The notes: generated from the letters alone by a model not told the origin. DNA of 64,000 nt from Nitratireductor sp. XY-223 (GCF_004959855.1 NZ_SPNT01000003.1:610619-674618); one strand, 5' to 3'; counted from the stretch's first letter, positions 42,103 to 51,324 are shown. Program-made: numbers and translations.

Positions 42103-43587
42103 ATGGTCAGTCTCGAACGGCTTTCGGAGAACCGCAGCTTTCCCAATTTCAGCTGGGCCTGGCCGCGCGGCAATACGGAAACACTGATCCGGGCTGCCGC
42201 CTGGACGGATGACGAGGGCGCCGCGGAAATATTTCGCCGCTGGATGGCCGATGAGGACATCGAGGCAGTCACCTATGCGGAGCAGCGCTTGCTCCTCGCG
42301 ATCGCGGCGCGGTTCCCGCAGGATCGGGTCGTGGTCCCGCACCGGGCGCGCCTGACCGGGGTCCAGCGCCTGCTCTGGTCGAAGTCGCGACTGGCCATCA
42401 AGGCTGCCGAGCCGGCATTCGAGAAATTCCGTGCCGCCGGTATCGACGTGCTCGTCTTCAAGGGAGCAGCCCGGGCCGCCGTCAATATGAATGACCTGAA
42501 GGGCCGCATCGCGCATGATGTCGACATATTGGTCAAAAGGCAGGATTTCACCGGGGCATTGAAATTGCTGACCGATGATGGCTGGCAGCCGTCCAACGGT
42601 TGTTCAGCAGTCTATTGCCAGGCCGTTGCACCGTCCATCCGCGGTCTCAACCTGTTTCGCGGCAAATACGGGGATCTCGATCTGCACCAGCGCATACTCC
42701 ACCAGTATACGGTCCTGGACGAGGCGGAATCGGCGGTCTGGAGCCGGGCGCGCGAAGTGGCCTTTCTCGGTGGCAAAGCCTTTGTCGCCGATCCGACGGA
42801 CGCCCTGGTCATTGCCATCGCCCATGGCGGACTGGACGGCCACAATCACAGCGACTGGATCGTCGACAGCGCAGCCCTTGTCGCGGAAAATGAAATCGAC
42901 TGGGAGCTGTTTCTGCGCCAGTGCAGGCAATACGGGATTATGCCGCACGCGGCGATCGCCCTGACATTTCTCGCCTCGCGTCTTCAATCGGCCATTCCGG
43001 CGGCGGTTGTCGAGACGGTCATATCGGAAGGAAAGGCCTCGAGGCCCGCATTGTTCAGCGCTCTGTTCCAGTCGCACCCGAAACGGCAGCACAGCGTCTT
43101 TGGCCTGGCGGGAAGGACTATTTCCAAGCAGTGGCGCCTTTATCGCACCCGTTCGGAGGACCGGAAGGCTTCACCTTATCTTTCCGATATACGACTGCGG
43201 CCCGCTAGGAAGGCGAACCGCGCAGCCGACGAAGTTCCCCCGGACGGGGAATTCTCCTTTCCAATACCGGGCGACAATCCTGATGCCGTTTCGTTCACGA
43301 TCGCCCTGGATGGCGCGCCGGTGCGTCGCAGGTACGTCTTCGAACTGAATTCGGGTCAAAGGCACATCGCTCGGTTCGCCTACAGGCACGGGGGTCGGCG
43401 GAAGGCCCTGAGGCTGTCGGGCGCCTGTCGGCTGCCCGGTGACCTGTCCGCCTCGGACGAGCCGCTGGTTCTGTCCGCGCGACCGAGCAAGTGTTTCGCC
43501 GGCGGCTATGGCGCGGATGAGGAGGCGCGCTATGCTGCCGCGCCGTTCCAGGTGACATCATTTCGTGTCAGCCGACTGGGCGAATGA
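42103..43587 (+). CDS. nucleotidyltransferase family protein (NTP_transf_5-like)
   Basis: A 494-residue protein. Residues 60-300 fit the nucleotidyltransferase-like family found beside PqqD and lasso/HPr-rel gene sets: VLVFKGAARAAV (Lys120, Gly121), then HDVDILVK with Asp139 and Asp141, and later VIAIAHGGLDGHNHSDWIVD. The C-terminal third is basic and has no recognised domain. The paired Asp suggests metal-dependent nucleotidyl transfer, but this is unproven for the family. It follows the second glycosyltransferase by 6 bp. Confidence 0.78.
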   Translation: MVSLERLSENRSFPNFSWAWPRGNTETLIRAAAWTDDEGAAEIFRRWMADEDIEAVTYAEQRLLLAIAARFPQDRVVVPHRARLTGVQRLLWSKSRLAIKAAEPAFEKFRAAGIDVLVFKGAARAAVNMNDLKGRIAHDVDILVKRQDFTGALKLLTDDGWQPSNGCSAVYCQAVAPSIRGLNLFRGKYGDLDLHQRILHQYTVLDEAESAVWSRAREVAFLGGKAFVADPTDALVIAIAHGGLDGHNHSDWIVDSAALVAENEIDWELFLRQCRQYGIMPHAAIALTFLASRLQSAIPAAVVETVISEGKASRPALFSALFQSHPKRQHSVFGLAGRTISKQWRLYRTRSEDRKASPYLSDIRLRPARKANRAADEVPPDGEFSFPIPGDNPDAVSFTIALDGAPVRRRYVFELNSGQRHIARFAYRHGGRRKALRLSGACRLPGDLSASDEPLVLSARPSKCFAGGYGADEEARYAAAPFQVTSFRVSRLGE

Positions 43588-43650
43588 CCGGATCGGGCCG
43601 ATACGGTATATTTTCCTGGCGAGACAACCGGCTGCGGGGGAATTTTGCGG

Positions 43651-44460
43651 ATGTGTGAATTGTTCGGTGTTTCGACTTCGGAACCGGTGCGGCTGTTCTG
43701 CAACCTGGACGAGTTCGCCAAACATGGTGGCGCATCGCATGCCAACCGTTCCGGGTGGGGTGTGGCCTATTACCAGGACAACGACGTCCTGCTCATACGC
43801 GAAGCGTTGCCGGCGGCAAAGAGTCCCTGGATCGGGTTTCTTGAGACCCACGGCCTGACCAGCCAATGCACGATCTGCCACGTGCGCTTTGCGACCAGGG
43901 GCGCTCCGTCCATCGTCAACACCCATCCTTTCCGGCGCGAACTGGGCGGGCGAATGCATGTGTTCGCCCACAACGGCGGGCTGCGGGCGATCGAAGACGA
44001 ACTGCCTTTCGAATCCGAACAATACCGCCCGGTCGGCCAGACGGATTCCGAATACGCCTTTTGCCTGTTGCTGCAGCGCCTGGCTCCATTGTGGCAAACT
44101 CCGCAATCCGGGGTGCCGGCGCTTGCGGACCGAATGGCGATTGTTGCCCGGACAGCGTCAGACCTGCGCAAACTTGGCGCCGCGAACTTCCTCTATGCCG
44201 ACGGAGACGTTCTGTTTGCCCATTCCGACCGGCGGCGCTTTGACGTCGATGGAGAATTCGGCGAACTGCGCGCGCCCGGCCTGTGCCTTGGCGACACCCG
44301 CGAGCTGGTCAAGGGCATGGACATCAAATGGCCGGTAACGGAGACCGCCGGCATTCTGGTTGCGAGCGTTCCGCTGACGGATACGGGCTGGACGCCTTTG
44401 GATGAGGGAACCGTCGTCGCACTGCGAGACGGCGACGAAGTGGCAAGGACAATGCCATAG
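43651..44460 (+). CDS. class II glutamine amidotransferase (YafJ/EgtC-like)
   Basis: A 269-residue N-terminal-nucleophile hydrolase. ATG 43651 is chosen because it exposes Cys2 as nucleophile (MCELFGVS); GGGGGAA lies upstream. Other active-site motifs are RSGWGVAYY, CHVRFATRGAP, HVFAHNGGLR and GQTDSEYAFCLLL. There is no synthase domain, so ammonia would be passed to a partner, or it acts as a small-peptide amidohydrolase as EgtC does. It is 63 bp after the nucleotidyltransferase gene and probably belongs to the same unit. Confidence 0.88.
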   Translation: MCELFGVSTSEPVRLFCNLDEFAKHGGASHANRSGWGVAYYQDNDVLLIREALPAAKSPWIGFLETHGLTSQCTICHVRFATRGAPSIVNTHPFRRELGGRMHVFAHNGGLRAIEDELPFESEQYRPVGQTDSEYAFCLLLQRLAPLWQTPQSGVPALADRMAIVARTASDLRKLGAANFLYADGDVLFAHSDRRRFDVDGEFGELRAPGLCLGDTRELVKGMDIKWPVTETAGILVASVPLTDTGWTPLDEGTVVALRDGDEVARTMP

Positions 44461-44493
44461 AGCGGTCGCGTTCTTTTGAACGGGAGGCAGCGT

Positions 44494-45561
44494 TCAGTAG
44501 TAGATGTCGCTGACGTCGATGCCGTAGCGTCGGCTCCAGGCGTCCACAAACGGCAGGTCCAGCTCTGCGGGCAGGGCGGTAAACCCGTGCGCGTCGTCCG
44601 ACAGGATGTTCTGGCAGCACCTGTTGTGAGCGGCAAAGATCGGATCGATGAAGAACATCGTCGTCGGCGAATCCAGAAGGAAATTCAACGGCGCCTTGTC
44701 AGCCACAATGCGATTTGCCGGATAGTCGTCGCCGAATTCGTCATCGGCGCCCATATTGATCAACTGAACATTGTCAGCGATCTCCGACGGAGCATAGAGC
44801 GACTGCAACAGCCCCGGGTGCCCGGTTGCGAAAATGACGGCGAAGGCGTCGTTGATCGTTTCCAGAAGTTCCTGGCATCTGGCGCTTTTCAACGTCTTGT
44901 GCCCGGCCGCCGCGGCTTGATCGAGATATGTGGCGTTGATGTCGACGACGGTCAGCCTGACGTTTTCCCTGGCCAGGTAGCGCGCAATACCGCGACCGAC
45001 TTTGCCGTAACCGAACAGCACGATCTTGCGGCCGTCCAGATCGGGGGTGACAAACTGCTTGATGGCGCGCACGCAGGCCTCGCCGGTGCCAAACATGCCC
45101 TCCAGGCATTTCAGTTTCGAAAGATCGAGACTGTAGACAGGAAGATCGGTTTCAAGTTCGCTGTAAATCGGCGTTCCCGACTGTGTCAGCTCCACATAGC
45201 CGCGTTCAATATTGACGTTTTCCATCGCCGGCACCTGGGCGCAACAGTCCAGCGCGATATCAAATGTGCCGTTGATGCGCCGGTGATCCAGTTCAACCGT
45301 TGCGCCGGCATCCCTGAGCAGGTCAACACAGTCTTCCTTGGGCTCCAGGCCCGGCAGTTCCAGATGCGTGACCGTGACGTCGGCGCCACCGAGGTAAAGC
45401 GGCTCGAGCTTCAGCATCGTTTCGCGGGTCAAAGGGATATTGTGCAGGATCCGAAGACCGGCAAGCGGCCTGGATTGCGCCCATTCCGATCCGAGATCTT
45501 GCAGGAAGGGATAGTCGCCCACATACGCGCTGTTGAAACGCTGCAGTTTTTCAATGTCCAT
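44494..45561 (-). CDS. S-adenosylhomocysteinase-like NAD-binding protein
   Basis: A 355-residue protein; ATG 45561 (MDIEKLQRFN) is preferred over the frame start at 45630. The central part resembles the adenosylhomocysteinase NAD domain (GRKIVLFGYGKVGRGIARYL, then LTVVDINATYL), and the flanks resemble its substrate domain (ILHNIPLTRETMLKLEPLYLGGADVTVT). It is shorter than true SAH hydrolases (about 430-470) and lacks their VTKSKFDN loop. It may act on another thioether or nucleoside, or be a diverged enzyme. Its 5' leader carries a terminator-like hairpin. Confidence 0.7.
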   Translation of the reverse strand: MDIEKLQRFNSAYVGDYPFLQDLGSEWAQSRPLAGLRILHNIPLTRETMLKLEPLYLGGADVTVTHLELPGLEPKEDCVDLLRDAGATVELDHRRINGTFDIALDCCAQVPAMENVNIERGYVELTQSGTPIYSELETDLPVYSLDLSKLKCLEGMFGTGEACVRAIKQFVTPDLDGRKIVLFGYGKVGRGIARYLARENVRLTVVDINATYLDQAAAAGHKTLKSARCQELLETINDAFAVIFATGHPGLLQSLYAPSEIADNVQLINMGADDEFGDDYPANRIVADKAPLNFLLDSPTTMFFIDPIFAAHNRCCQNILSDDAHGFTALPAELDLPFVDAWSRRYGIDVSDIYY

Positions 45562-45719
45562 ATCTGAGCTGCCTGGGTAGCTGATGGAAAAGACGGACGG
45601 TGGTGATGTTTGGAGCACCGTTCGCGTCATCCCTACGACAGCGTTGCATCAGCCGCAACCCGTCAATCAGCCGACAGATCCGCGTATTGTCGGGCGTTGT
45701 CGCGCGAGTGCCGTCAGAT

Positions 45720-45775
45720 GCAAAAAGAAAGCCCCGCAACGGTTGCGATGGGCGGATCACAAGACGTTGCGGGGC
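45720..45775 (-). terminator. intrinsic terminator in the leader of the SAH-hydrolase-like gene
   Basis: On the minus strand, GCCCCGCAACG and CGTTGCGGGGC form a perfect 11-bp stem (arms 45765-45775 and 45731-45741) with a 23-base loop. The U-rich tract UUUCUUUUU follows (45722-45730). It lies about 160 bases upstream of the ATG at 45561, so it either attenuates that gene or ends a short independent RNA. Confidence 0.75.
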
Positions 45776-45845
45776 CTAGAAAGCCAGCATGTCCTCTATG
45801 CATATTATGCAATCCTGGCTTTCGGTTCCTGTATGCGCAATTCCT
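45776..45845 (-). ncRNA. candidate regulatory leader or small RNA upstream of the terminator
   Basis: From the predicted start near 45845 the RNA has an upper hairpin with perfect 9-bp arms GAAAGCCAG/CTGGCTTTC (45815-45823 and 45779-45787). Its loop contains the palindrome TGCATA-A-TATGCA. A five-codon frame (ATG CTG GCT TTC TAG, 45776-45790) preceded by AGAGGA lies across the hairpin. I do not recognise a known riboswitch class. With the terminator at 45720-45775 it would form a roughly 125-base RNA. Confidence 0.45.
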
Positions 45846-45851
45846 CAACAA

Positions 45852-45880
45852 ATTATTGCATTTTATACACTTTTTCTCAA
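45852..45880 (-). promoter_or_regulatory. promoter for the leader RNA
   Basis: On the minus strand TTGAGA (45880-45875), a 17-base spacer and AATAAT (45857-45852). The expected transcript start is about 45845, just ahead of the first hairpin. Confidence 0.5.
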
Positions 45881-46844
45881 GCGCAGACGGATTTCCGTTT
45901 CTTCTCGTACCCGCATCTATGCAAAATGCATAGTCCGAATTACACCGTCGGCTAACTAAACGCAATTTCCAAAGTGATGCAAGCTTTACTGGAAAATTTT
46001 CGCTATTCGCCTTGTGCAACTGTGCGTGAAGCGGTCATCTCCAGATCCGCGAGCCATGCTCCTTTTTTCCAACTCCCGTTCCCATGGTCCCTGCAACCGC
46101 AGCGAGACCGAGAACCGGACGGTGCCGGGTTTTCACCTGCCCTATTATAGCAATATTACACAAATAAAAAATCCATAAAATTTAATTGATGCGGACCGGT
46201 TCTGGGGATGAACAAGAGGAAAGTTCCAGTTGAGAACCGACCCTGCCGACCCCGTTACAAATATATCCGGGAAAATAAGACATTAATTTGACTCTCACGA
46301 TTTCGGTTGCGCCAATCGAATTCGGCTAGGGCAACTGAGCGGCATGTCGCAACCTGTCTCCCATATGGGCATCGTTTCTTCCGTTAAATCCCTTCAATAC
46401 CCTTAGTTTTGGGCGTATAGCGGATCTTTCTTGCGGCGCGGCCGTTCCGACAATATCGATCAGGTTGTGCGACTGTAGAATCGCACCGCTCAAACGTCTC
46501 CGCCGTTCGGTGAGGAGCTCAGAATGAGGAAGTTAAAGTATAATAAGGTGAAATATTTTACCAATAACTCAAATATGGAGAAATATAGCAATATATAATT
46601 CGGAATAAAATATTAAGTAAGGCAAAGCAATGTAAACAGAACAACATCATCGCGCCAACGAAGACAACAATAGCAATCACGGTACTCCGACAACAGGAAT
46701 GAGATGCGGTCGGAACGCGGTACCGGAGGAATTTGGCCGGCGGCCTACGCAGCTAATTGGTGTATTGTCAGCAGCGATGTCGAAGTCATAATGCCGGAGG
46801 GGATGTTGTTCGCCGTGCCGGACCGGGCACGTTTCGGAGGTGTT
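45881..46844. other. long intergenic region with AT-rich core (about 46140-46680)
   Basis: No convincing gene is seen. The core from 46140 to 46680 is clearly AT-rich (for example caaataaaaaatccataaaa near 46160 and aaatatagcaatatataatt near 46580), unlike the GC-rich surroundings. The frame of the GMC oxidoreductase is open back to 46704. The region may hold promoters and upstream sites for both flanking genes, or be a remnant of foreign DNA. Confidence 0.5.
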
Positions 46845-48449
46845 TTGATCGATATTGGGCAATTCGATTTCGTCGTTGTCGGAGCAGGTTCTGCCGGATG
46901 TGTCCTGGCTAACCGACTCTCCGAGGATCCGCGCCGCTCTGTTTTGCTGCTGGAGGCGGGCGGCAGCGACAATTACATCTGGGTACACATTCCGGTCGGC
47001 TATCTCTACTGCATCGGTAATCCGCGTACCGACTGGTGTTTCAAGACTGAATCCGAGGCCGGCCTGAACGGGCGGTCGATCGCCTATCCGCGCGGCAAAC
47101 TTCTCGGCGGGTGCTCTTCCATCAACGGCATGATCTACATGCGCGGGCAGGCGGGTGACTACGACCACTGGCGACAGCTCGGCAACGAGGGCTGGGGCTG
47201 GGACGATGTTTTGCCCTATTTCCTCAAGTCGGAAGACCACTTTATGGGCGACACGGACATGCATCGGGCCGGTGGCGGGCTACGTGTCGAACAGCAGCGG
47301 CTGTCGTGGGAAATACTCGACCGGTTCGCCGATGCCTGCGAACAGGTCGGTATTGCCAAGGTGGATGATTTCAATCGCGGCAACAATGCCGGCGTCAGCT
47401 ATTTCCACGTGAACCAGAAAAACGGGTGGCGCTGGAATACGGCGCGGGGCTTTCTGAAGACAGTCCGCAACCGGCCCAATCTCAAGATCATGACCCGTTC
47501 TCACGCAAAACGCCTGGTTGTCTCTGACGGGCGGGTGCGGGGGATCGAGTTCGACCGCGACGGCGTCGCGCACACAGTGGCGGTCGGCGGCGAACTGGTC
47601 CTGTCGGCGGGCGCCATTGGAACCCCACAATTGCTTATGCTCTCCGGGCTCGGTGCCGCCAAAGACTTGTCGGCGCAGGGGATCCCGGTCATGCGCGACA
47701 TCGACGGTGTCGGCCGCAACCTTCAGGATCACCTGCAACTGCGCACCATCTATAAAGTCACCGGCGTTGACACGCTCAACAGGCGCGCCGCGACGCTGTG
47801 GGGCAGGGCGGCCATCGCTATGCAATATGCGCTCTTCAGGACCGGTCCGATGTCAATGTCTCCCAGCCAACTCGGCGCGTTTGCGAAATCAGACCCTGGA
47901 GTTGCGACGCCGGATCTCGAATATCATGTACAGCCGCTCTCGCTCGACAAATTCGGAGACCCCTTGCACCCGTTTCCCGCAATTACCGCTTCTGTCTGCC
48001 ACCTGCGGCCGCAAAGCCGCGGCTCAGTGCGCTTGCGGAGCGCGGACTGGCGCGACGCGCCCGTCATCGCACCGAACTACCTTTCGGAGGAGGCCGATCG
48101 GATGACCGCCGCCAAGGCCATCCGGCTGACACGCAGGATCATGGCGCAGCCCGCACTCGCGCCCTATCATCCGGAAGAATACCTGCCCGGTTCCGGCTTC
48201 GAAACGGACGATCAGCTTGCCGACGCGGCCGGCAACATCGGAACGACGATCTTTCATCCGGTCGGAACGGCCAGGATGGGCGCCGATGCCGGTGCCGTGG
48301 TCGATACCCGGCTGAGGGTCAGGGGCGTAGACGGACTTCGTGTCGCAGACGCCTCCGTCATGCCGACGATAACGTCCGGCAACACCAATGCCCCGACAAT
48401 CATGATCGCCGAGAAGGCCAGCGACATGATCCGCGAAGACAACCGCTAG
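46845..48449 (+). CDS. GMC family oxidoreductase (choline dehydrogenase-like)
   Basis: A 534-residue FAD enzyme from TTG 46845, close behind GGAGG (46836-46840); the frame is open to 46704, but a start there would add residues not usual in the family. The FAD loop is [17 protein letters not shown], then [13 protein letters not shown] signatures are [18 protein letters not shown] and [15 protein letters not shown]; the C-terminal [12 protein letters not shown] holds the catalytic His. It oxidises an alcohol to an aldehyde; the substrate is unknown. The agl LacI gene converges and overlaps it by 4 bp. Confidence 0.9.
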   Translation: MIDIGQFDFVVVGAGSAGCVLANRLSEDPRRSVLLLEAGGSDNYIWVHIPVGYLYCIGNPRTDWCFKTESEAGLNGRSIAYPRGKLLGGCSSINGMIYMRGQAGDYDHWRQLGNEGWGWDDVLPYFLKSEDHFMGDTDMHRAGGGLRVEQQRLSWEILDRFADACEQVGIAKVDDFNRGNNAGVSYFHVNQKNGWRWNTARGFLKTVRNRPNLKIMTRSHAKRLVVSDGRVRGIEFDRDGVAHTVAVGGELVLSAGAIGTPQLLMLSGLGAAKDLSAQGIPVMRDIDGVGRNLQDHLQLRTIYKVTGVDTLNRRAATLWGRAAIAMQYALFRTGPMSMSPSQLGAFAKSDPGVATPDLEYHVQPLSLDKFGDPLHPFPAITASVCHLRPQSRGSVRLRSADWRDAPVIAPNYLSEEADRMTAAKAIRLTRRIMAQPALAPYHPEEYLPGSGFETDDQLADAAGNIGTTIFHPVGTARMGADAGAVVDTRLRVRGVDGLRVADASVMPTITSGNTNAPTIMIAEKASDMIREDNR

Positions 48450-49477
48450 GGGCGCTGTGGAGGGCCTGTCGAACTGCCGAGGACCAGTTCGGTCTCCCAC
48501 AATTCGTGTGTCGGATCCCGCTGCGGATTTTCAATGGCTTCGATCAGCATCTCCGCGCATCGTTCGCCGGCTGCCTTGATCGATGAGCGCAGCGCCGTGA
48601 ACATCGGTATGTCGCCGCTGTTTGAAAGGAACGAGAGCATGTCGTCATGCGTGACGAGCGAAACATCCCGACCGGGCTCGAGACCTGCCTCCTGGACGGC
48701 ACGCAATGCACCCATGGCCGGCAGAATGCTGGAGCACAATACCGCGGTGGGCGGATTCTTGTGTTTCAGGAGCTCGTGCATGCGCCGGTATCCGTAGGGT
48801 TCCATCATGTCTTCCGAAAACATGATCCCGGGGTCCGCATCGATCCGCGCATCCTCGAGCGCGTCAAGGTAACCCATGCGCCTGCGCTGAGCGAAGGTCA
48901 TCGATTCCAGGCCGTTCAACAGGCCGATGCGCCGGTGACCGAGATCGATCAGCAGCCGCGTCGCCCGTTCGAAAGATCTGCGGTTGTTGACATCGAGCCA
49001 GGTATAGCTGTCGTCGTCATCGGCGCTCCTGCCGTGCACGACGAAGGGCATATTCAGCTTTTGGAGCAGCGCGATGCGCGTGTCGTTGACAAGGGGCGCG
49101 TGGACCATCATCCCGTCGACCCGCTTGCTGGCGATCAGTTTGTAGTAGGTGTTTTCCTCCTGATCCCGGGGCACGATCGACATCAGCATGTCATAGCCGG
49201 CCTCGGAATAGGTTTCGCCGGCACCTGCGATAAAGTCCGAAAACAGCGGATTGATCATCATGTGGTCGGACTGCGGAACGACATGCCCGATGGTTTTCGA
49301 TTTGCCGGTGGCCAGCTTCTTGGCGTGCGGACTGGGCGAGTAGTTCAGCTGCTGAGCCATGTCGAGAACCTTGCGCCGGGTCTTTTCGCTGACCTCCGGA
49401 AAGCCGTTCAATGCACGGCTGACGGTTGTCTGCGAAATACCGAGTGCCTCGGCCAGCTGCTTGAGGTTCACGCTCAT
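48446..49477 (-). CDS. aglR: LacI family regulator of alpha-glucoside genes
   Basis: A 343-residue LacI/GalR regulator. The HTH and hinge are [21 protein letters not shown] and [20 protein letters not shown]; the rest is a periplasmic-binding-protein-like sensor ([35 protein letters not shown]). It is divergent from the aglEFGAK operon in the same arrangement as rhizobial aglR. Matching palindromes lie ahead of its own gene (49483-49499) and of aglE (49711-49728). Confidence 0.92.
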   Translation of the reverse strand: MSVNLKQLAEALGISQTTVSRALNGFPEVSEKTRRKVLDMAQQLNYSPSPHAKKLATGKSKTIGHVVPQSDHMMINPLFSDFIAGAGETYSEAGYDMLMSIVPRDQEENTYYKLIASKRVDGMMVHAPLVNDTRIALLQKLNMPFVVHGRSADDDDSYTWLDVNNRRSFERATRLLIDLGHRRIGLLNGLESMTFAQRRRMGYLDALEDARIDADPGIMFSEDMMEPYGYRRMHELLKHKNPPTAVLCSSILPAMGALRAVQEAGLEPGRDVSLVTHDDMLSFLSNSGDIPMFTALRSSIKAAGERCAEMLIEAIENPQRDPTHELWETELVLGSSTGPPQRP

Positions 49478-49482
49478 CGATT

Positions 49483-49499
49483 TTCCAAAGCGATTTGAA
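49483..49499. promoter_or_regulatory. LacI-type operator upstream of aglR
   Basis: TTCCAAAGCGATTTGAA has the LacI-type layout of A/T-rich arms around a central CG. It matches the inverted aglE site (TTCAAAGCGGTTTGAA) except for an extra C and one central base. It lies 5 bases ahead of the aglR ATG and suggests autoregulation. Confidence 0.6.
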
Positions 49500-49674
49500 A
49501 TTGAGCGTGCAACTAGTCATATTTTTGTAAGATTGGCAATACGCAGCCGTGAGATTGCAATTCTCTGGAGATGTGAATTTAATCGATTTAAAAATCACAA
49601 AGGAAAAAATACAACAAAAACAACAACTAGTTGATTTCCATTGCGGTGAGTGCACAAAATACATCACAATCGCG

Positions 49675-49703
49675 TTGACAAGGGTCGCCGATGGCGGCAT
49701 TTT
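49675..49703 (+). promoter_or_regulatory. aglE promoter
   Basis: TTGACA (49675-49680), 17 bases, CATTTT (49698-49703). The expected start, about 49710, coincides with the left edge of the palindrome at 49711, the classic position for repression. The 170 bp upstream (49500-49670) are AT-rich with no gene; CAACTAGTTG (49625-49634) is a small palindrome there. Confidence 0.55.
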
Positions 49704-49710
49704 GAACCCA

Positions 49711-49728
49711 ATTCAAACCGCTTTGAAT
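49711..49728. promoter_or_regulatory. LacI-type operator upstream of aglE
   Basis: ATTCAAA-CCGC-TTTGAAT has perfect 7-bp arms around a CG-containing centre, directly after the promoter. It is the counterpart of the site at 49483-49499, so AglR binding on both sides of the intergenic region is likely. Confidence 0.7.
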
Positions 49729-49797
49729 TTTCGGATTGAAGACTGATTTAACTGTCGGTGCGGGTTAACCGCACAGTGTAATTCGGGAGGAATTGTC

Positions 49798-51165
49798 ATG
49801 AAGAAAAGCACCGCTGTAGCGGCGTTCGTGTGCGCGCTCGGATTGGGCACCGCCCTTTCGGGAATATCGCATGCGCAGGAACTCGCGTTCAAACCCGGCG
49901 AGGACAGCCGCTTCAATTGGGCGAGCTATGAAGCCCTGAAGGGCATGGATCTCTCCGGCGAGAAGATCACGGTTTTCGGCCCCTGGACCGGCGCCGACCT
50001 TGAGCTCGTTGAAGGCATGATCGCCTATTTCGAAGCGGCGACGGGTGCCGATGTCGAATACACAGGATCGGATTCCTTCGAGCAGCAGATCGTCATCGAC
50101 ACGCAGGCCGGCAGCCCGGCCAACGTCGCGGTCTTCCCGCAGCCGGGCCTTGCGGCCGACCTGGCGGCCAAGGGCCTGCTGGCCCCGCTTGGCGACGAGA
50201 CCCGTGACTGGGTTGCCCAGAATTATGCGGCCGGTCAGTCCTGGGTCGATCTCGGAACTTATTCGGACAAGGACGGCAATGCCGGCTACTTCGCCTTTCC
50301 GTTCAAGGCCGACGTGAAGTCTCTGGTCTGGTATTCGCCGGAGAACTTCGAGGATGCGGGCTATGATGTGCCGCAGACGATGGAAGAACTGAAGGAACTG
50401 ACCGACCAGATCGTTGCCGATGGCGGCACGCCCTGGTGCATTGGCCTCGGTTCGGGCGGCGCCACCGGCTGGCCGGCGACGGACTGGGTCGAGGAGTTCA
50501 TGCTGCGTACCCAGGCGCCGGATGTCTATGACAAGTGGGTCCGCAACGAAATTCCGTTCAACGATCCGGCGGTCATCGGTGCCATCGAGGAATTCGGCGC
50601 CTTCGCCCGCAACGACGATTATGTCGACGGCGGTGCCGAGGCTGTGGCCACCACCGACTTCCGCGACAGCCCGAAGGGCCTCTTCACGTCGCCGCCGAAA
50701 TGCTACATGCATCGCCAGGCCTCGTTCATACCGTCCTTTTTCCCGGAAGGCACAGTGCTCGGCGAGGATGCCGACTTCTTCTACTTCCCGGCCTATGCGG
50801 GCAAGGATCTCGGCAAGCCGGTTCTCGGTGCTGGAACGCTGTTTGCGATCACCAAGGACTCCAAAGGTGCGCGGGCATTCATCGACTATCTGAAGTCGCC
50901 GATCGCCCACGAGGTCTGGATGGCGCGCTCCGGCTTCCTGACCCCGCACAAGGGCGTGAACCCGGACACCTACGCCAATGAGACCCTGAAGAAGCAGGGC
51001 GCGATCCTGACCGACGCGACGACGTTCCGCTTCGACGGTTCCGACCTGATGCCCGGCAAGATCGGAGCCGGTGCGTTCTGGACGGGAATGGTGGACTACG
51101 CAGGTGGCAAGCCGGCCGCTGACGTGACAGCCGAAATCCAGGAAAACTGGGACGCGCTGAAATAA
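49798..51165 (+). CDS. aglE: alpha-glucoside ABC transporter substrate-binding protein
   Basis: A 455-residue extracellular solute-binding protein (family 1). GGGAGGA precedes the ATG, and a Sec signal (AVAAFVCALGLGTALSGISHA) is cleaved before QELAF. The mature part begins with ITVFGPWTGADLELVEGMIA, and the ligand-binding region has GSPANVAVFPQPGL and GWPATDWVEEFML. It binds sucrose, maltose or trehalose-type alpha-glucosides in the periplasm. Gene order after it (aglF, aglG, aglA, aglK) matches the rhizobial agl operon. Confidence 0.94.
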   Translation: MKKSTAVAAFVCALGLGTALSGISHAQELAFKPGEDSRFNWASYEALKGMDLSGEKITVFGPWTGADLELVEGMIAYFEAATGADVEYTGSDSFEQQIVIDTQAGSPANVAVFPQPGLAADLAAKGLLAPLGDETRDWVAQNYAAGQSWVDLGTYSDKDGNAGYFAFPFKADVKSLVWYSPENFEDAGYDVPQTMEELKELTDQIVADGGTPWCIGLGSGGATGWPATDWVEEFMLRTQAPDVYDKWVRNEIPFNDPAVIGAIEEFGAFARNDDYVDGGAEAVATTDFRDSPKGLFTSPPKCYMHRQASFIPSFFPEGTVLGEDADFFYFPAYAGKDLGKPVLGAGTLFAITKDSKGARAFIDYLKSPIAHEVWMARSGFLTPHKGVNPDTYANETLKKQGAILTDATTFRFDGSDLMPGKIGAGAFWTGMVDYAGGKPAADVTAEIQENWDALK

Positions 51166-51189
51166 CGCCAGCACCTGCTGCGACTGCGT

Positions 51190-51247
51190 AAGGCCCGGGC
51201 TAGTCCTCCCGGCCCGGGTCTTGAATTCGCGGACATCTTTGTTCGCG
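51190..51247 (+). repeat. two tandem hairpins between aglE and aglF
   Basis: AAGGCCCGGGC pairs with GCCCGGGTCTT (51190-51200 and 51212-51222, one G-U pair). Next, CGCGGACA-TCTT-TGTTCGCG (51228-51247) forms a second stem. As after the binding-protein gene at 10034-11317, these probably protect the aglE mRNA end or reduce read-through. A short U-tract is absent. Confidence 0.55.
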
Positions 51248-51324
51248 GGTCAACGGGAGGCGTCTATCCAACACCGTTTTACGATCGCCTTTCTCTCTTT
51301 GGGGAAGCTTGAAAGGGCAGAGCG

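Noticed and set aside
39030-43587. Lasso peptide biosynthesis cluster
   Set aside because: PqqD-like, kinase-like and nucleotidyltransferase genes are present, but no asparagine-synthetase-like cyclase, transglutaminase-like protease or precursor peptide was found.
45720-45845. Known SAH or SAM riboswitch
   Set aside because: The position before an SAH-hydrolase-like gene suggested it, but I could not match the conserved core of those classes; left as an unclassified leader.
46704-46844. Upstream extension of the GMC oxidoreductase
   Set aside because: The frame is open, but the FAD motif of this family normally lies within about 10 residues of the start; a ribosome site is next to TTG 46845.
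49765-51174. 469-residue leftward frame opposite aglE
   Set aside because: Antisense shadow of a GC-rich gene with a strong signal peptide and family motifs on the plus strand.
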